NCBI GenBank assembly: GCA_045612065.1
Contig: JAZKYH010000012.1
Span: forward strand, 1 to 23,101
Length of the DNA stretch: 23,101 bases
Direction: 5' to 3'
Source: UBA1189 sp045612065
Lineage (GTDB): Bacteria > Bacteroidota > Bacteroidia > Bacteroidales > Bacteroidaceae
Shown: one piece after another, positions 1 to 6,414 of the stretch
How positions within the stretch are numbered: the first letter of the stretch is position 1
Layout of the letters: every line of letters starts with the position of its first letter
The notes under the pieces: generated by a model
The model's database searches: none
What the model was told of the DNA's origin: nothing
What the model saw: only the letters and a program-made list of their open reading frames with translations
Program-made: the position numbers and the translations under genes

Positions 1-1
1 C

Positions 2-367
2 TTATTATATCTTAACGAACGAACCGAGCGCATACGCTACACAGATAGTATAAGTCGTGAGCAGCAATTGCTCGACTCACTATACTGGGTAGTGGACGAG
101 GAATATAAGGCGAATTTTCTCCTCACACACGATTCGATCAACTTTATCGACCCCTCTAAGGTAGAACAGCCCTATTACGAAGCGATGTTGATGATTGCCA
201 ATTACTTCTATCGTATGGAAGAGGTCAAGAATGAAGTCGTATCTTCGGTAACCGATAAAACTATGCAAACCCAGTTGGAAGGTTATAGTAATAGAGTCTA
301 TACTACATATCAGCTTAGGTTGGTAGAAGCCGCTAATCAATGGGCAACAACTATGCCCTTTAATTAA
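2..367 (+). CDS. C-terminal part of an unrecognised protein (5' end outside window)
   Basis: Frame 2 is open from the first base of the window to the TAA at 365-367, so this is probably the last ~121 codons of a longer gene rather than a 99-aa protein starting at the internal TTG at 68. The visible part is mostly helical and charged, with many Glu, Tyr and Asn, and contains stretches such as YYEAMLMIANYFYRMEEVK that look like a helical bundle. I see no signal sequence, membrane segment or catalytic motif, and I do not recognise the family. No terminator hairpin follows closely. The existence of the ORF is fairly safe; its function is unknown. Confidence 0.6.
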   Translation, partial: LLYLNERTERIRYTDSISREQQLLDSLYWVVDEEYKANFLLTHDSINFIDPSKVEQPYYEAMLMIANYFYRMEEVKNEVVSSVTDKTMQTQLEGYSNRVYTTYQLRLVEAANQWATTMPFN

Positions 368-407
368 AAGACAAAAAAAGACATCTCCAACCTATAGGTA
401 TGTTTCG

Positions 408-415
408 TACCTTTG
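408..415 (+). promoter_or_regulatory. Bacteroidota -7 box (TACCTTTG), no clear -33
   Basis: TACCTTTG matches the Bacteroidota -7 consensus TAnnTTTG exactly. No TTTG lies 19-21 nt upstream, so this is a half-site only. Transcription would begin near 422, about 40 nt before a 32-codon ORF at 462. Confidence 0.3.
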
Positions 416-461
416 CCACGAGGAAAAGATAGCCCTAAGTGTTACACCTATATAATATGTT

Positions 462-560
462 ATGAGAAACAAGTATAAAAATGAGCGTTCGCGTTGTCCT
501 TTCATTGCTTTCGAGCAAAAAAAGAGACGTTTTCTATTGCAAATGAAATATAATTTATAA
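462..560 (+). CDS. Possible 32-aa basic micro-ORF
   Basis: An ATG at 462 opens 32 codons ending in TAA at 558-560. The peptide begins MRNKYKNERSRCPF and is rich in Lys and Arg. It lies about 40 nt downstream of a good -7 box in an otherwise gene-free stretch. There is no recognisable family and no strong Shine-Dalgarno sequence, so it may be chance; it is listed only because nothing else explains the promoter at 408. Confidence 0.18.
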   Translation: MRNKYKNERSRCPFIAFEQKKRRFLLQMKYNL

Positions 561-617
561 ATTTAGTTTGCTGCGCAATCTGAAGATAGGCTATGGTTCG
601 GAAAAATCTAAATAAAA

Positions 618-649
618 TTTGCTTTTTCTCTCACCTTGCACTATCTTTG
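618..649 (+). promoter_or_regulatory. Bacteroidota-type promoter (TTTG-N20-TATCTTTG)
   Basis: TTTG at 618-621 and TATCTTTG at 642-649 are separated by exactly 20 nt, a full match to the Bacteroidota housekeeping-sigma consensus. Transcription is expected from about 656. The next convincing gene starts at 978, so the promoter makes either a ~320-nt leader or a separate small RNA. Confidence 0.6.
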
Positions 650-655
650 CAATAT

Positions 656-832
656 CCGAGGGGAGAAATCCTTGGGTCAAGAAAGCGTTTCTTGCTTTAT
701 CCCATAAACCGAAATCGCCAATTTCAAAGCAGAGGGATGAGGACAATGCAACGCTCATTCTGTTTGTATACACCGCGTACAGCCCACGCTGTACCTCACA
801 AGGTATATACGACAGCGTGGGGTATTTGTTTC
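656..832 (+). ncRNA. Candidate structured RNA / dispersed palindromic element
   Basis: Downstream of the consensus promoter at 618-649 lie three hairpins: CAAGAAA/TTTCTTG (678-684 with 688-694), GAAAT/ATTTC (711-715 with 721-725) and a perfect 10-bp GC-rich stem CCCACGCTGT/ACAGCGTGGG (783-792 with 812-821) followed by GTATTTGTTTC, which is terminator-like but with a broken T-tract. Translations of the block (for example a plus-frame KVYTTAWG stretch and a minus-frame FLTQGFLPSDIAKIV stretch) resemble spurious proteins I recall being annotated repeatedly in Bacteroides and Prevotella genomes. That suggests a dispersed non-coding repeat rather than a gene. The overlapping short ORFs are treated as artefacts. 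The recollection was not checked. Confidence 0.4.
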
Positions 833-977
833 TCAGTTCATTTCTGCAAAGGCGTTTGGCGATGCCTAGGTTTATGATGAGCGCGACAAGTCTCTACGCT
901 TTTCTTGTATACATTAATCAAGCACAAAATTTATTAATGCTGATTTCGGGAGACTTGTAGGCAATTAAATAGGACTA
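833..977. other. Gene-free stretch before the HNH-like gene
   Basis: With 368-832 this completes a 610-base region without a convincing protein gene. The part from about 835 to 890 seems to continue the repeat-like block; the remainder is AT-rich leader sequence. I see no clear promoter for the gene at 978, which may rely on the promoter at 618-649. Confidence 0.4.
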
Positions 978-1850
978 ATGAAGCCTATGAAAACGACTCT
1001 GTCTGAATCTTTCGAGACTCTACTGGTTGATTTCGCTCAGTACTTGACTGGTATCATAGACAACGAAAACTCTCGTAAAAGCTATATCTCTTATGTGAGA
1101 ACACTGCATAGAGTCAATAATGGCTGTACGATGGATTGGCTAGGAGAAGCGGTGGTGGCAGAGCAACCCATCAAGTTCCTATCAAGTCGTTTTGACGAGT
1201 ATTTTGAGAATGTCCCCGATGTGCAGCCACAAAGCCAGTGGAAGACGGGATTGTGCCGATTAGGGGAGTTCGTTTGTGGCTTTACCGATTCGTCGACCAA
1301 TCTGCATTCCATCAAGAATTTCGATTCGCTTGCTTGTGAGCTGATAGCCCAGTCGGCTATCTTCTGCTCGAAGGAAGTTTTTGATAAGGTGAAAGCTGGT
1401 GAGTTGGGCTCAAAGGAGAACTTGGGCGTTGGCAATGAGTTTGGCGCTTGGTATCATTACACCTTCCAACGGGCAAGACACGATGAGAAGCGAAGAGAAT
1501 ATAAGGATGCCGTTGTACGCTTCGACGACAACACCTATGCCAATACGGCAATCAAGACTGCCGTACTGAAAGGATTAAGCCACTATGGCATTCATGGCGG
1601 ATCAAAGCAATTGTTCCGTGGCTTCGAAGTATGTCACATCTGGCCAGAGACTTGCTACGATGCACGTTATCATACGAGTGTAGGAAATCTCGTACTCTTG
1701 CCACGCGAGATAGCTGGCCTCACTGACCATTGCTTGGCAGTGGAAGAATTACTTAAGTATGAGGCTTGGAAGCGATTTGGTTTCAAGCCTTCTGAAGCGG
1801 AAGTACCTTCTAAACCTAAGAACTACAGTAGGATTACTTGGAGAAACTAA
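978..1850 (+). CDS. HNH-like endonuclease domain protein
   Basis: A 290-aa protein. The C-terminal part carries an HNH-like signature around residues 216-251: EVCHIWPE with H220, a spacer containing YH at 231-232, then GNLVLLPREIAGLTDH with N237 and H251. This resembles the beta-beta-alpha metal fold in which a His starts the motif and an Asn/His pair follows. The N-terminal ~50 residues (FAQYLTGIIDNENSRKSYISYV) resemble the SAM-like core-binding helices of tyrosine recombinases, suggesting DNA binding; this is inference. Start is the ATG at 978, with an alternative Met three codons later. It shares strand with the lipoprotein/KAP genes and is followed by a 168-nt gap, so co-function is possible but not shown. 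It could be a restriction or homing-type nuclease or a defence effector. Confidence 0.6.
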   Translation: MKPMKTTLSESFETLLVDFAQYLTGIIDNENSRKSYISYVRTLHRVNNGCTMDWLGEAVVAEQPIKFLSSRFDEYFENVPDVQPQSQWKTGLCRLGEFVCGFTDSSTNLHSIKNFDSLACELIAQSAIFCSKEVFDKVKAGELGSKENLGVGNEFGAWYHYTFQRARHDEKRREYKDAVVRFDDNTYANTAIKTAVLKGLSHYGIHGGSKQLFRGFEVCHIWPETCYDARYHTSVGNLVLLPREIAGLTDHCLAVEELLKYEAWKRFGFKPSEAEVPSKPKNYSRITWRN

Positions 1851-1854
1851 AGAA

Positions 1855-1883
1855 GAAATAAACGGAAGAAACCGAGGCCGATA
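1855..1883 (+). repeat. Imperfect direct repeat, copy 1
   Basis: GAAATAAACGGAAGAAACCG followed by AGGCCGATAA lies just after the HNH-like gene. A close match occurs at 5503-5533 just before the lipoprotein remnant (GAAATAAACAGAGGAAGCCG, then AAAATCCGATAA). Each copy precedes a copy of the lipoprotein sequence. Confidence 0.55.
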
Positions 1884-2018
1884 AGCGAACGAGCGATTCT
1901 ATAATCTAATTGAGGTGTTCTATAGATTGATAAACAATAGATTAGTCATATGATGAGTCATTCGCTAATTTACGGGATAGTTAAGAGAATTATTTACAAA
2001 TTAATTATTATATAGATT

Positions 2019-3311
2019 ATGAAACAAAGAAACCTAACGAAGCAACTAATCATTATTCCTTTTGTTGCGCTATTGCTGTGCAGTTGTGTAAGCAAAGCTA
2101 CTAAACAAACCCTTAAAGAATATAATCGTGTATTGGAAACAGTACAAGTTTTAGAACGTCAATTATCTGAAATCGATTTAGAGACATTCTCTGGAAAGGA
2201 TATACTAGAATTCTACAATGTAAGCAAAGATTTGTACTATGACTATAATCCTATGGAATTAAAAGCAGAGCAAAAGCTCGCATGTGAAGAACTTAAGAAT
2301 CGTATAGACAGATTGCGAATAGAAATTTCTAGAAAAACAACTGAATTAGCTTCTAAATACAATGTTGCGGCTTGTTCGGCTGATGATAAACTATTTGAAA
2401 AAACTGAAATATTTCCTATTCACCTTAAACGTGGAGAAAAACTTATATGGAATTTAACTGCACAGAAACCTATAACTGTAAAAATAATAAATTACAATAG
2501 CCGAACAACACTCAAAACATATACAGGGAAGTCTATTGTAAAAGATTCGCTAGCTATTGACCACGAAGCTATTTATCTCATTGAGGTTAATCCGAATGGA
2601 ACACAGTACTTAGATATGAATGTTAACTATAAGGTTATTGACATAAATCGTTTAGATGGAGTAACTCCTATCAAGACAGAACGGATAGAGTGTAAGAAAG
2701 GGGATTTCGGCGCAGTGGCTATTCCTGGAGTGTCAATGCGTAAGATTTTCGAAGAACCTCGAAAATTTACACTTCGAGGACAGCTAAAGGCTACATTTTC
2801 AGGGAGTGCCATTGCTTTGGTAGCAGTACAAGTTCCTGCAGGGACTACTGACATTCTCTATTCTATGCGTATCGATACGAGCGAGAAGGGGCGTTCTGAA
2901 GACGGTAAGTTTTATGATAACTTGAATGCATCATACAGTAAAGTAAAATTTCTTGGACTACCTCTTTACGAGAAAACCAATAGTAGTGGATTGCTCAATA
3001 CGCTACTTGATGATAATCGACCTTTACGTGAAGAAGATGCTTATTGCAATATGTATGTGTTCCGCAATCAAGCACAAGCCAAACAATTCCAAGATGGCGC
3101 TAAACCAGCTTCGCAACTGAATTACGATGTTGATTACTCAACGCTTGGTACACAATCGTGCAATGGACGTATCCCAGCTAATGGTTCAAAGACCATCTAC
3201 CTTGGCTTCCAAAACGAACGCGTGCGTTACACTAATTATCTTTGGGTAGAGGCCGTAGCGATAGTTGCAAACACAACATACTATACTACAAAATATTCGG
3301 TAGCTAATTGA
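2019..3311 (+). CDS. Lipoprotein with coiled-coil and GOLD-like beta domain
   Basis: A 430-aa protein with a signal peptide and lipobox LCSC, so C23 would be the lipidated residue. Residues ~25-115 are charged and helical, probably coiled coil. Residues ~130-210 alternate in a pattern reminiscent of GOLD-type beta-sandwiches (LKRGEKLIWNLTAQKPITVK ... YLIEVNPNGTQYLDMNVNY). The remainder is a beta-rich domain of unknown family ending in a conserved-looking Tyr-rich block (TIYLGFQNERVRYTNYLWVE). Location should be the outer membrane or periplasmic face. The gene is A/T-richer than the flanking metabolic genes. The KAP NTPase ATG lies 25 nt downstream, implying co-transcription. Its last ~57 codons are duplicated in degraded form at 5544-5710. 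I do not recognise a function; the lipoprotein assignment is good. Confidence 0.7.
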   Translation: MKQRNLTKQLIIIPFVALLLCSCVSKATKQTLKEYNRVLETVQVLERQLSEIDLETFSGKDILEFYNVSKDLYYDYNPMELKAEQKLACEELKNRIDRLRIEISRKTTELASKYNVAACSADDKLFEKTEIFPIHLKRGEKLIWNLTAQKPITVKIINYNSRTTLKTYTGKSIVKDSLAIDHEAIYLIEVNPNGTQYLDMNVNYKVIDINRLDGVTPIKTERIECKKGDFGAVAIPGVSMRKIFEEPRKFTLRGQLKATFSGSAIALVAVQVPAGTTDILYSMRIDTSEKGRSEDGKFYDNLNASYSKVKFLGLPLYEKTNSSGLLNTLLDDNRPLREEDAYCNMYVFRNQAQAKQFQDGAKPASQLNYDVDYSTLGTQSCNGRIPANGSKTIYLGFQNERVRYTNYLWVEAVAIVANTTYYTTKYSVAN

Positions 3312-3336
3312 TTTAACATTTTAATTGAAGTTGCTT

Positions 3337-5055
3337 ATGAAATCAAGCATAATAGATGTACCTCGTAAACATACTCAGGATGATTTATTTGGCATTCAAG
3401 TGTATCAAAACGCATTAATCAAATATGTAAATTTGACTGACACGCCTATAACGATTGCCTTACAGGGTGAATGGGGCTCTGGAAAAACATCGCTTATGAA
3501 CTTACTAAAATATCATCTGTGTGATGTGGACGGTAGTTTGTATTTTCCTATATGGATTAATACGTGGCAATACTCATTATTAAAGACATCTAATCAAGCG
3601 ATTTTGAGCATTCTTGAAGGCATTGTTAATCAGATAGGAAGTCTTAATCCAAGCAAGCAGAAATGGGAGGAAAGCAAGAGAAAAATTGGTGGCATCTTTA
3701 AGAAAATTGCGGCTGCGGGAACAAAGAAGGCCCTCGGAACCATTGGCATTGATGGGAAATTTGTAGAAGAATTATTGGACGGAGATTCAAATGCTCAGTC
3801 AGATATATTTCAACTCAAAGAAGAAATAGCTTATTTGGTTGAGCAGATTCTTGAAGAGCATCCCTCCAAAAAAGGACTCACCTTCTATATTGATGACCTT
3901 GATAGAATCGATCCACCTGTAGCTGTGGAGATTCTTGAACTTTTAAAGAATATTTTTGATCTAGAACATTGTGTGTTTATCTTGGCAATTGACTATGATG
4001 TCGTAATTAAAGGACTTAAACCAAAGTTTGGTGAACTGACTGAGAAAAATGAGCGAGAATTTAGGTCCTTCTTTGACAAGATTATCCAACTCCCATTTTC
4101 TATGCCTGTGGCTTCATATAATGTTGACACTTTCTTGGTGGATGCTTTGAGTAAAATAGAATTTTTCACAAAGGAAGAACTAGAAGATGTTTCGCTTGCT
4201 GAAAAACTGTCAGAAATAACCCGATTATCTGTGGGAAGCAATCCACGTTCGTTGAAGCGACTTACCAACACCCTTGCCCTAATTTCTATCATTTACGAAG
4301 AACAGCAAGGTGGACAAGCAAACACCGCAATGGTGCTTGACAAACTAATTAACTATGCTTTGGTGTGTATCCAAATTGCCTATCCTTATATCTATAATCA
4401 ACTTACCGAAGAACCGGATTTCAAGAATTGGAATGATAAGGTTGCTTCAAAACTCAAACTCAGACCTTTGACAGAGGAAGAGTTAGAACGTCTTAACTCA
4501 ACCGATGAGTTTGATGAAGAATGGGAGAAGGTGGTATTCCGTATGTGTCAGAAGGAAACTCATTTAAGCAACAGAACATTCAGTATTTCTACACTCCTTA
4601 ACAAAATTGCAGATATCATTGGTAGCGACGAGCATTTGGGTGAGGTTATTGGAGCAACTTTGGAGATGTCGGCTGTGACAAACCTAAAGGCATTTGATAC
4701 GGCACCGAAACTCAATACTAGTACTCGAAACTATGATAAGTTTGCTGTCAATGGAGTTGGAAGATATGGTAAGGGAAAGATGGTGGAGGCAGTCGTGAAT
4801 ACATATGTGCAGAATAATCCAACCATAACCATCAATGCCCTGAAAGAAGTTTTCCCTCATTATCTGCTGAAGGGGTATGGAGTTATCCGCACCGAAGATG
4901 GTACCATCAAAGACTACAAGCGCTTCTATAAGTCTGCACTTCCCGATGGTACGGTTTTCTATATCTGCAGCCAGTGGGGTAAGGATAATACAGATAATTT
5001 TGTGCAATACGTCAATAAGAATGTTGTAGGAATCAAAGTGACAAACGTAGAATAA
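3337..5055 (+). CDS. KAP-family P-loop NTPase with extra C-terminal domain
   Basis: A 572-aa protein starting at ATG 3337; a TTG 12 nt upstream is in frame but less likely. Walker A is GEWGSGKT (residues 44-51), the typical KAP WINTWQYS follows (73-80), Walker B is LTFYIDDLDRID (181-192), then AIDYDVV (217-223), and an arginine-rich sensor segment GSNPRSLKRLTN (300-311). KAP NTPases are STAND-type ATPases often found in phage-exclusion and other conflict loci. No clear transmembrane helices are inserted, unlike many KAP proteins, so it is probably cytoplasmic. The last ~110 residues (from about 462) form a separate module with INALKEVFPHYL, GYGVIRTEDG and FYICSQWG, which resembles a tail I recall on several Bacteroidota restriction/defence-type proteins; this is unverified. 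It sits between the lipoprotein and the 103-aa protein. Confidence 0.85.
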   Translation: MKSSIIDVPRKHTQDDLFGIQVYQNALIKYVNLTDTPITIALQGEWGSGKTSLMNLLKYHLCDVDGSLYFPIWINTWQYSLLKTSNQAILSILEGIVNQIGSLNPSKQKWEESKRKIGGIFKKIAAAGTKKALGTIGIDGKFVEELLDGDSNAQSDIFQLKEEIAYLVEQILEEHPSKKGLTFYIDDLDRIDPPVAVEILELLKNIFDLEHCVFILAIDYDVVIKGLKPKFGELTEKNEREFRSFFDKIIQLPFSMPVASYNVDTFLVDALSKIEFFTKEELEDVSLAEKLSEITRLSVGSNPRSLKRLTNTLALISIIYEEQQGGQANTAMVLDKLINYALVCIQIAYPYIYNQLTEEPDFKNWNDKVASKLKLRPLTEEELERLNSTDEFDEEWEKVVFRMCQKETHLSNRTFSISTLLNKIADIIGSDEHLGEVIGATLEMSAVTNLKAFDTAPKLNTSTRNYDKFAVNGVGRYGKGKMVEAVVNTYVQNNPTITINALKEVFPHYLLKGYGVIRTEDGTIKDYKRFYKSALPDGTVFYICSQWGKDNTDNFVQYVNKNVVGIKVTNVE

Positions 5056-5115
5056 TAAGAGTATAAACATATTACTCACAGGTTTCGAGCCCTTTGGCGT
5101 CCCAGATTTCAATGC

Positions 5116-5147
5116 GTCTTTGGGAGGCAGTGCTGCATCCCAAAGAC
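5116..5147 (+). other. 10-bp hairpin between KAP gene and small gene
   Basis: GTCTTTGGGA (5116-5125) pairs perfectly with TCCCAAAGAC (5138-5147) around a 12-nt loop. There is no T-tract after it, so it is not a standard intrinsic terminator. It could be an RNA processing or stabilising element, or an attenuator that sets lower expression of the downstream gene. Confidence 0.45.
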
Positions 5148-5192
5148 ATAAATATGGAGAAGCACTCCTGATACAGATGAAGATTTAAGATT

Positions 5193-5504
5193 ATGGGAAA
5201 TCCAACATTCAAAGTAGGACGATATGTCAATGTTTTTCGTTGTGATGAATTAGGCTCTGTTAAAGATGTCTTTATAACAGAGGCACAATTATCTTCTAAA
5301 ATTACCATAGGGAAAGAACTTGTTGTAAGTCCTATTGGAGATTACTCCAAAGCAAAAGAAATAAGTTTTGGTATTGTTCATACTACTCAGAATTATAAGA
5401 AAGGAGAGTCTGTCATAGTGCTCACAGAACAAGGAACGTGGTATATCGTAAGAAATGAAAACCTTGAAACCCTTTTGGGAGGATCTCTTGAATGGGGTGA
5501 TTGA
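5193..5504 (+). CDS. Small beta-rich hypothetical protein
   Basis: A 103-aa protein starting at ATG 5193. Short alternating hydrophobic strands (FKVGRYVNVFRC, KELVVSPIGDY, ESVIVLTEQGTWYIVRNE) suggest a compact beta-barrel or SH3-like fold; no signal peptide, membrane segment or catalytic motif is visible. It lies 137 nt after the KAP gene with a hairpin in the gap and has the same A/T-rich composition, so it is probably the last member of that cluster. It could be an accessory, adaptor or immunity-type subunit, but that is inference from position only. Confidence 0.55.
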   Translation: MGNPTFKVGRYVNVFRCDELGSVKDVFITEAQLSSKITIGKELVVSPIGDYSKAKEISFGIVHTTQNYKKGESVIVLTEQGTWYIVRNENLETLLGGSLEWGD

Positions 5505-5533
5505 AATAAACAGAGGAAGCCGAAAATCCGATA
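5503..5533 (+). repeat. Imperfect direct repeat, copy 2
   Basis: This matches 1855-1883 with a few substitutions and a 2-nt insertion. It overlaps the stop codon of the 103-aa gene and sits directly before the lipoprotein remnant, so repeat plus lipoprotein sequence appears to have been duplicated as a unit. Confidence 0.55.
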
Positions 5534-5543
5534 AAGAGTAGGC

Positions 5544-5710
5544 TACTCAACCCTTGGCACACAATCATGCAACGGGGCATCCCTGCCAAAGGTTCGAAGA
5601 CAATCTACCTTGGCTTCGAGAACGAGCGTTTGCGCTATGCCAACTACCTGTGGGTAGAGGCTGAGGTACCGAACACGGTGTACTACACCACGAAGTATAC
5701 AGTGGAGTGA
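5544..5710 (+). pseudogene. Remnant of a second lipoprotein copy (3' end only)
   Basis: The DNA aligns to the last ~57 codons of the lipoprotein gene (3135-3311). It reads YSTLGTQSCNG, then after a one-base deletion near 5574-5578 continues as IPAKGSKTIYLGFENERLRY, then ANYLWVEAEVPN and YYTTKYTVE to a TGA at 5708-5710. A stop (TAA, 5532-5534) closes the frame just upstream and no 5' portion exists. The remnant is more G/C-rich at third positions than the intact copy, like the host's core genes, and it retains a strong terminator. It may be the tail of an older resident gene whose front was lost when the present cluster arrived, or the product of tandem duplication plus internal deletion. Confidence 0.85.
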
Positions 5711-5718
5711 TGGCTTTT

Positions 5719-5752
5719 GTTGCGGCTGATGTAAGTCGGCCGTAACTTTTTT
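5719..5752 (+). terminator. Intrinsic terminator after the lipoprotein remnant
   Basis: GTTGCGGCTGAT (5719-5730), a GTAA loop and GTCGGCCGTAAC (5735-5746) form a 12-bp stem with a few G-T pairs, followed by six Ts (5747-5752). It ends the plus-strand accessory cluster. Confidence 0.8.
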
Positions 5753-5794
5753 GTTCCCATAACACTATGGCTGTACTTGATCTTCAGAGAGTCG

Positions 5795-6208
5795 TTATCC
5801 ATAGATGGTCGCCACGATGCGGCGGTTGCCGCCGTAGTTGCGGAACTCGCAGAGGTAGATGCCCTGCCAGGTGCCGAGGTTGAGACGGCCACCAGTGATG
5901 GGGATGGTGAGGCTCACTCCGAAGAGTGAGCACTTCGCGTGGGCCGGCATATCGTCGGCTCCCTCCATGGTGTGGTCATAGTAGGGTTCACGCTCCCGCA
6001 CGAGGCGGTCCATGATTTGGTTCAAGTCGGTGCGCACGTCGGGGTCGGCATTCTCGTTGATAGACAGAGCACACGAGGTGTGCTGCACGAAGAGGTTGAG
6101 CAGTCCCGTCTGTGGCAGAGGGTGGGGGAGATGCTCCAGCACTTCGCGAGTAATCAAGTGGCAACCTCGGCGCTTAGCTGCGAGACTAAAGGTAGTTTGC
6201 TGTATCAT
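5795..6208 (-). CDS. yjbQ: YjbQ/UPF0047 family protein
   Basis: A 137-aa protein starting at the ATG at 6208, the usual length for this family. The frame is open up to 6412, but that would add 68 residues that are not family-like and would run through the putative promoter. Hallmarks are LFVQHTSCALSINENADPDV, then DDMPAHAK (DDxPAHxK) and GTWQGIYLCEFR near the C-terminus. Members are small trimeric beta proteins; some bacterial members show weak thiamine-phosphate synthase activity and the physiological role is unclear. The gene is divergent from the M23 peptidase gene and converges on the terminator of the accessory cluster. Confidence 0.9.
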   Translation of the reverse strand: MIQQTTFSLAAKRRGCHLITREVLEHLPHPLPQTGLLNLFVQHTSCALSINENADPDVRTDLNQIMDRLVREREPYYDHTMEGADDMPAHAKCSLFGVSLTIPITGGRLNLGTWQGIYLCEFRNYGGNRRIVATIYG

Positions 6209-6211
6209 ACT

Positions 6212-6236
6212 TGTGTAGTGTTTAGTGTGTAGTGTT
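6212..6236. repeat. Perfect 11-bp tandem repeat in the yjbQ leader
   Basis: TGTGTAGTGTT occurs at 6212-6222 and 6226-6236 with a 3-nt spacer, immediately upstream of the yjbQ start on the minus strand. It could be a translational or protein-binding element, or simple slippage. Confidence 0.4.
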
Positions 6237-6239
6237 AAT

Positions 6240-6318
6240 CCTACTTCGTAGGCTTTTCCTCTTCCTTGCTCGGCATAATCCAAGCCAGCTTGGTTCTGCT
6301 CTCGCTTCGTTCGTCGGT
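6240..6318 (-). repeat. Possible dispersed Bacteroidota intergenic element
   Basis: On the minus strand this stretch reads as KREQNQAGLDYAEQGRGKAYEVG, a string resembling spurious translations I recall from many Bacteroidota intergenic regions. It contains small palindromes, CCTAC/GTAGG (6240-6252) and CCAAGC/GCTTGG (6280-6293). It is best seen as non-coding repeat DNA in the yjbQ leader, not as an N-terminal extension of YjbQ. The recollection is unverified. Confidence 0.35.
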
Positions 6319-6357
6319 TTAGTGTGTTTCGTGAATTTTGTGTGAAACTATCTTGTA

Positions 6358-6365
6358 CAAATCTA
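6358..6365 (-). promoter_or_regulatory. -7 box for yjbQ (TAGATTTG on minus strand)
   Basis: CAAATCTA on the plus strand is TAGATTTG on the minus strand, a perfect -7 consensus. No -33 TTTG lies at the right distance. Transcription would start near 6352, giving a ~144-nt leader and excluding the longer YjbQ reading frame that would start at 6412. Confidence 0.35.
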
Positions 6366-6374
6366 CTAAATATA

Positions 6375-6406
6375 TTTGATAAATCGCTCGGCTTGCAGTA
6401 ATTTCG
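6375..6406 (+). promoter_or_regulatory. Promoter of the M23 peptidase gene
   Basis: TTTG (6375-6378), 20 nt, TAATTTCG (6399-6406): spacing is exact, with one mismatch in the -7 box. The expected transcription start (~6412) lies only a few bases before the ATG at 6415. This supports that start over the upstream in-frame codon at 6376 and implies a nearly leaderless mRNA. Confidence 0.55.
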
Positions 6407-6414
6407 CGCCAAGT

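Noticed and set aside
593..960. Overlapping ORFs of 94 and 113 codons (plus) and 60 codons (minus) before the HNH-like gene
   Set aside because: All run through hairpins and a promoter, overlap each other in different frames, and look like translations of a non-coding repeat.
1950..2015. 21-codon plus-strand ORF ending just before the lipoprotein gene
   Set aside because: Simple AT-rich Ile/Lys sequence; nothing beyond position supports it.
5112..5171. 19-codon plus-strand ORF in the KAP-small gene gap
   Set aside because: Overlaps the 10-bp hairpin, no binding site or family, short enough to be chance.
6209..6412. 68-residue N-terminal extension of YjbQ
   Set aside because: The family protein begins at the ATG at 6208 and is already full length; the extension passes the likely promoter and repeat-like DNA.
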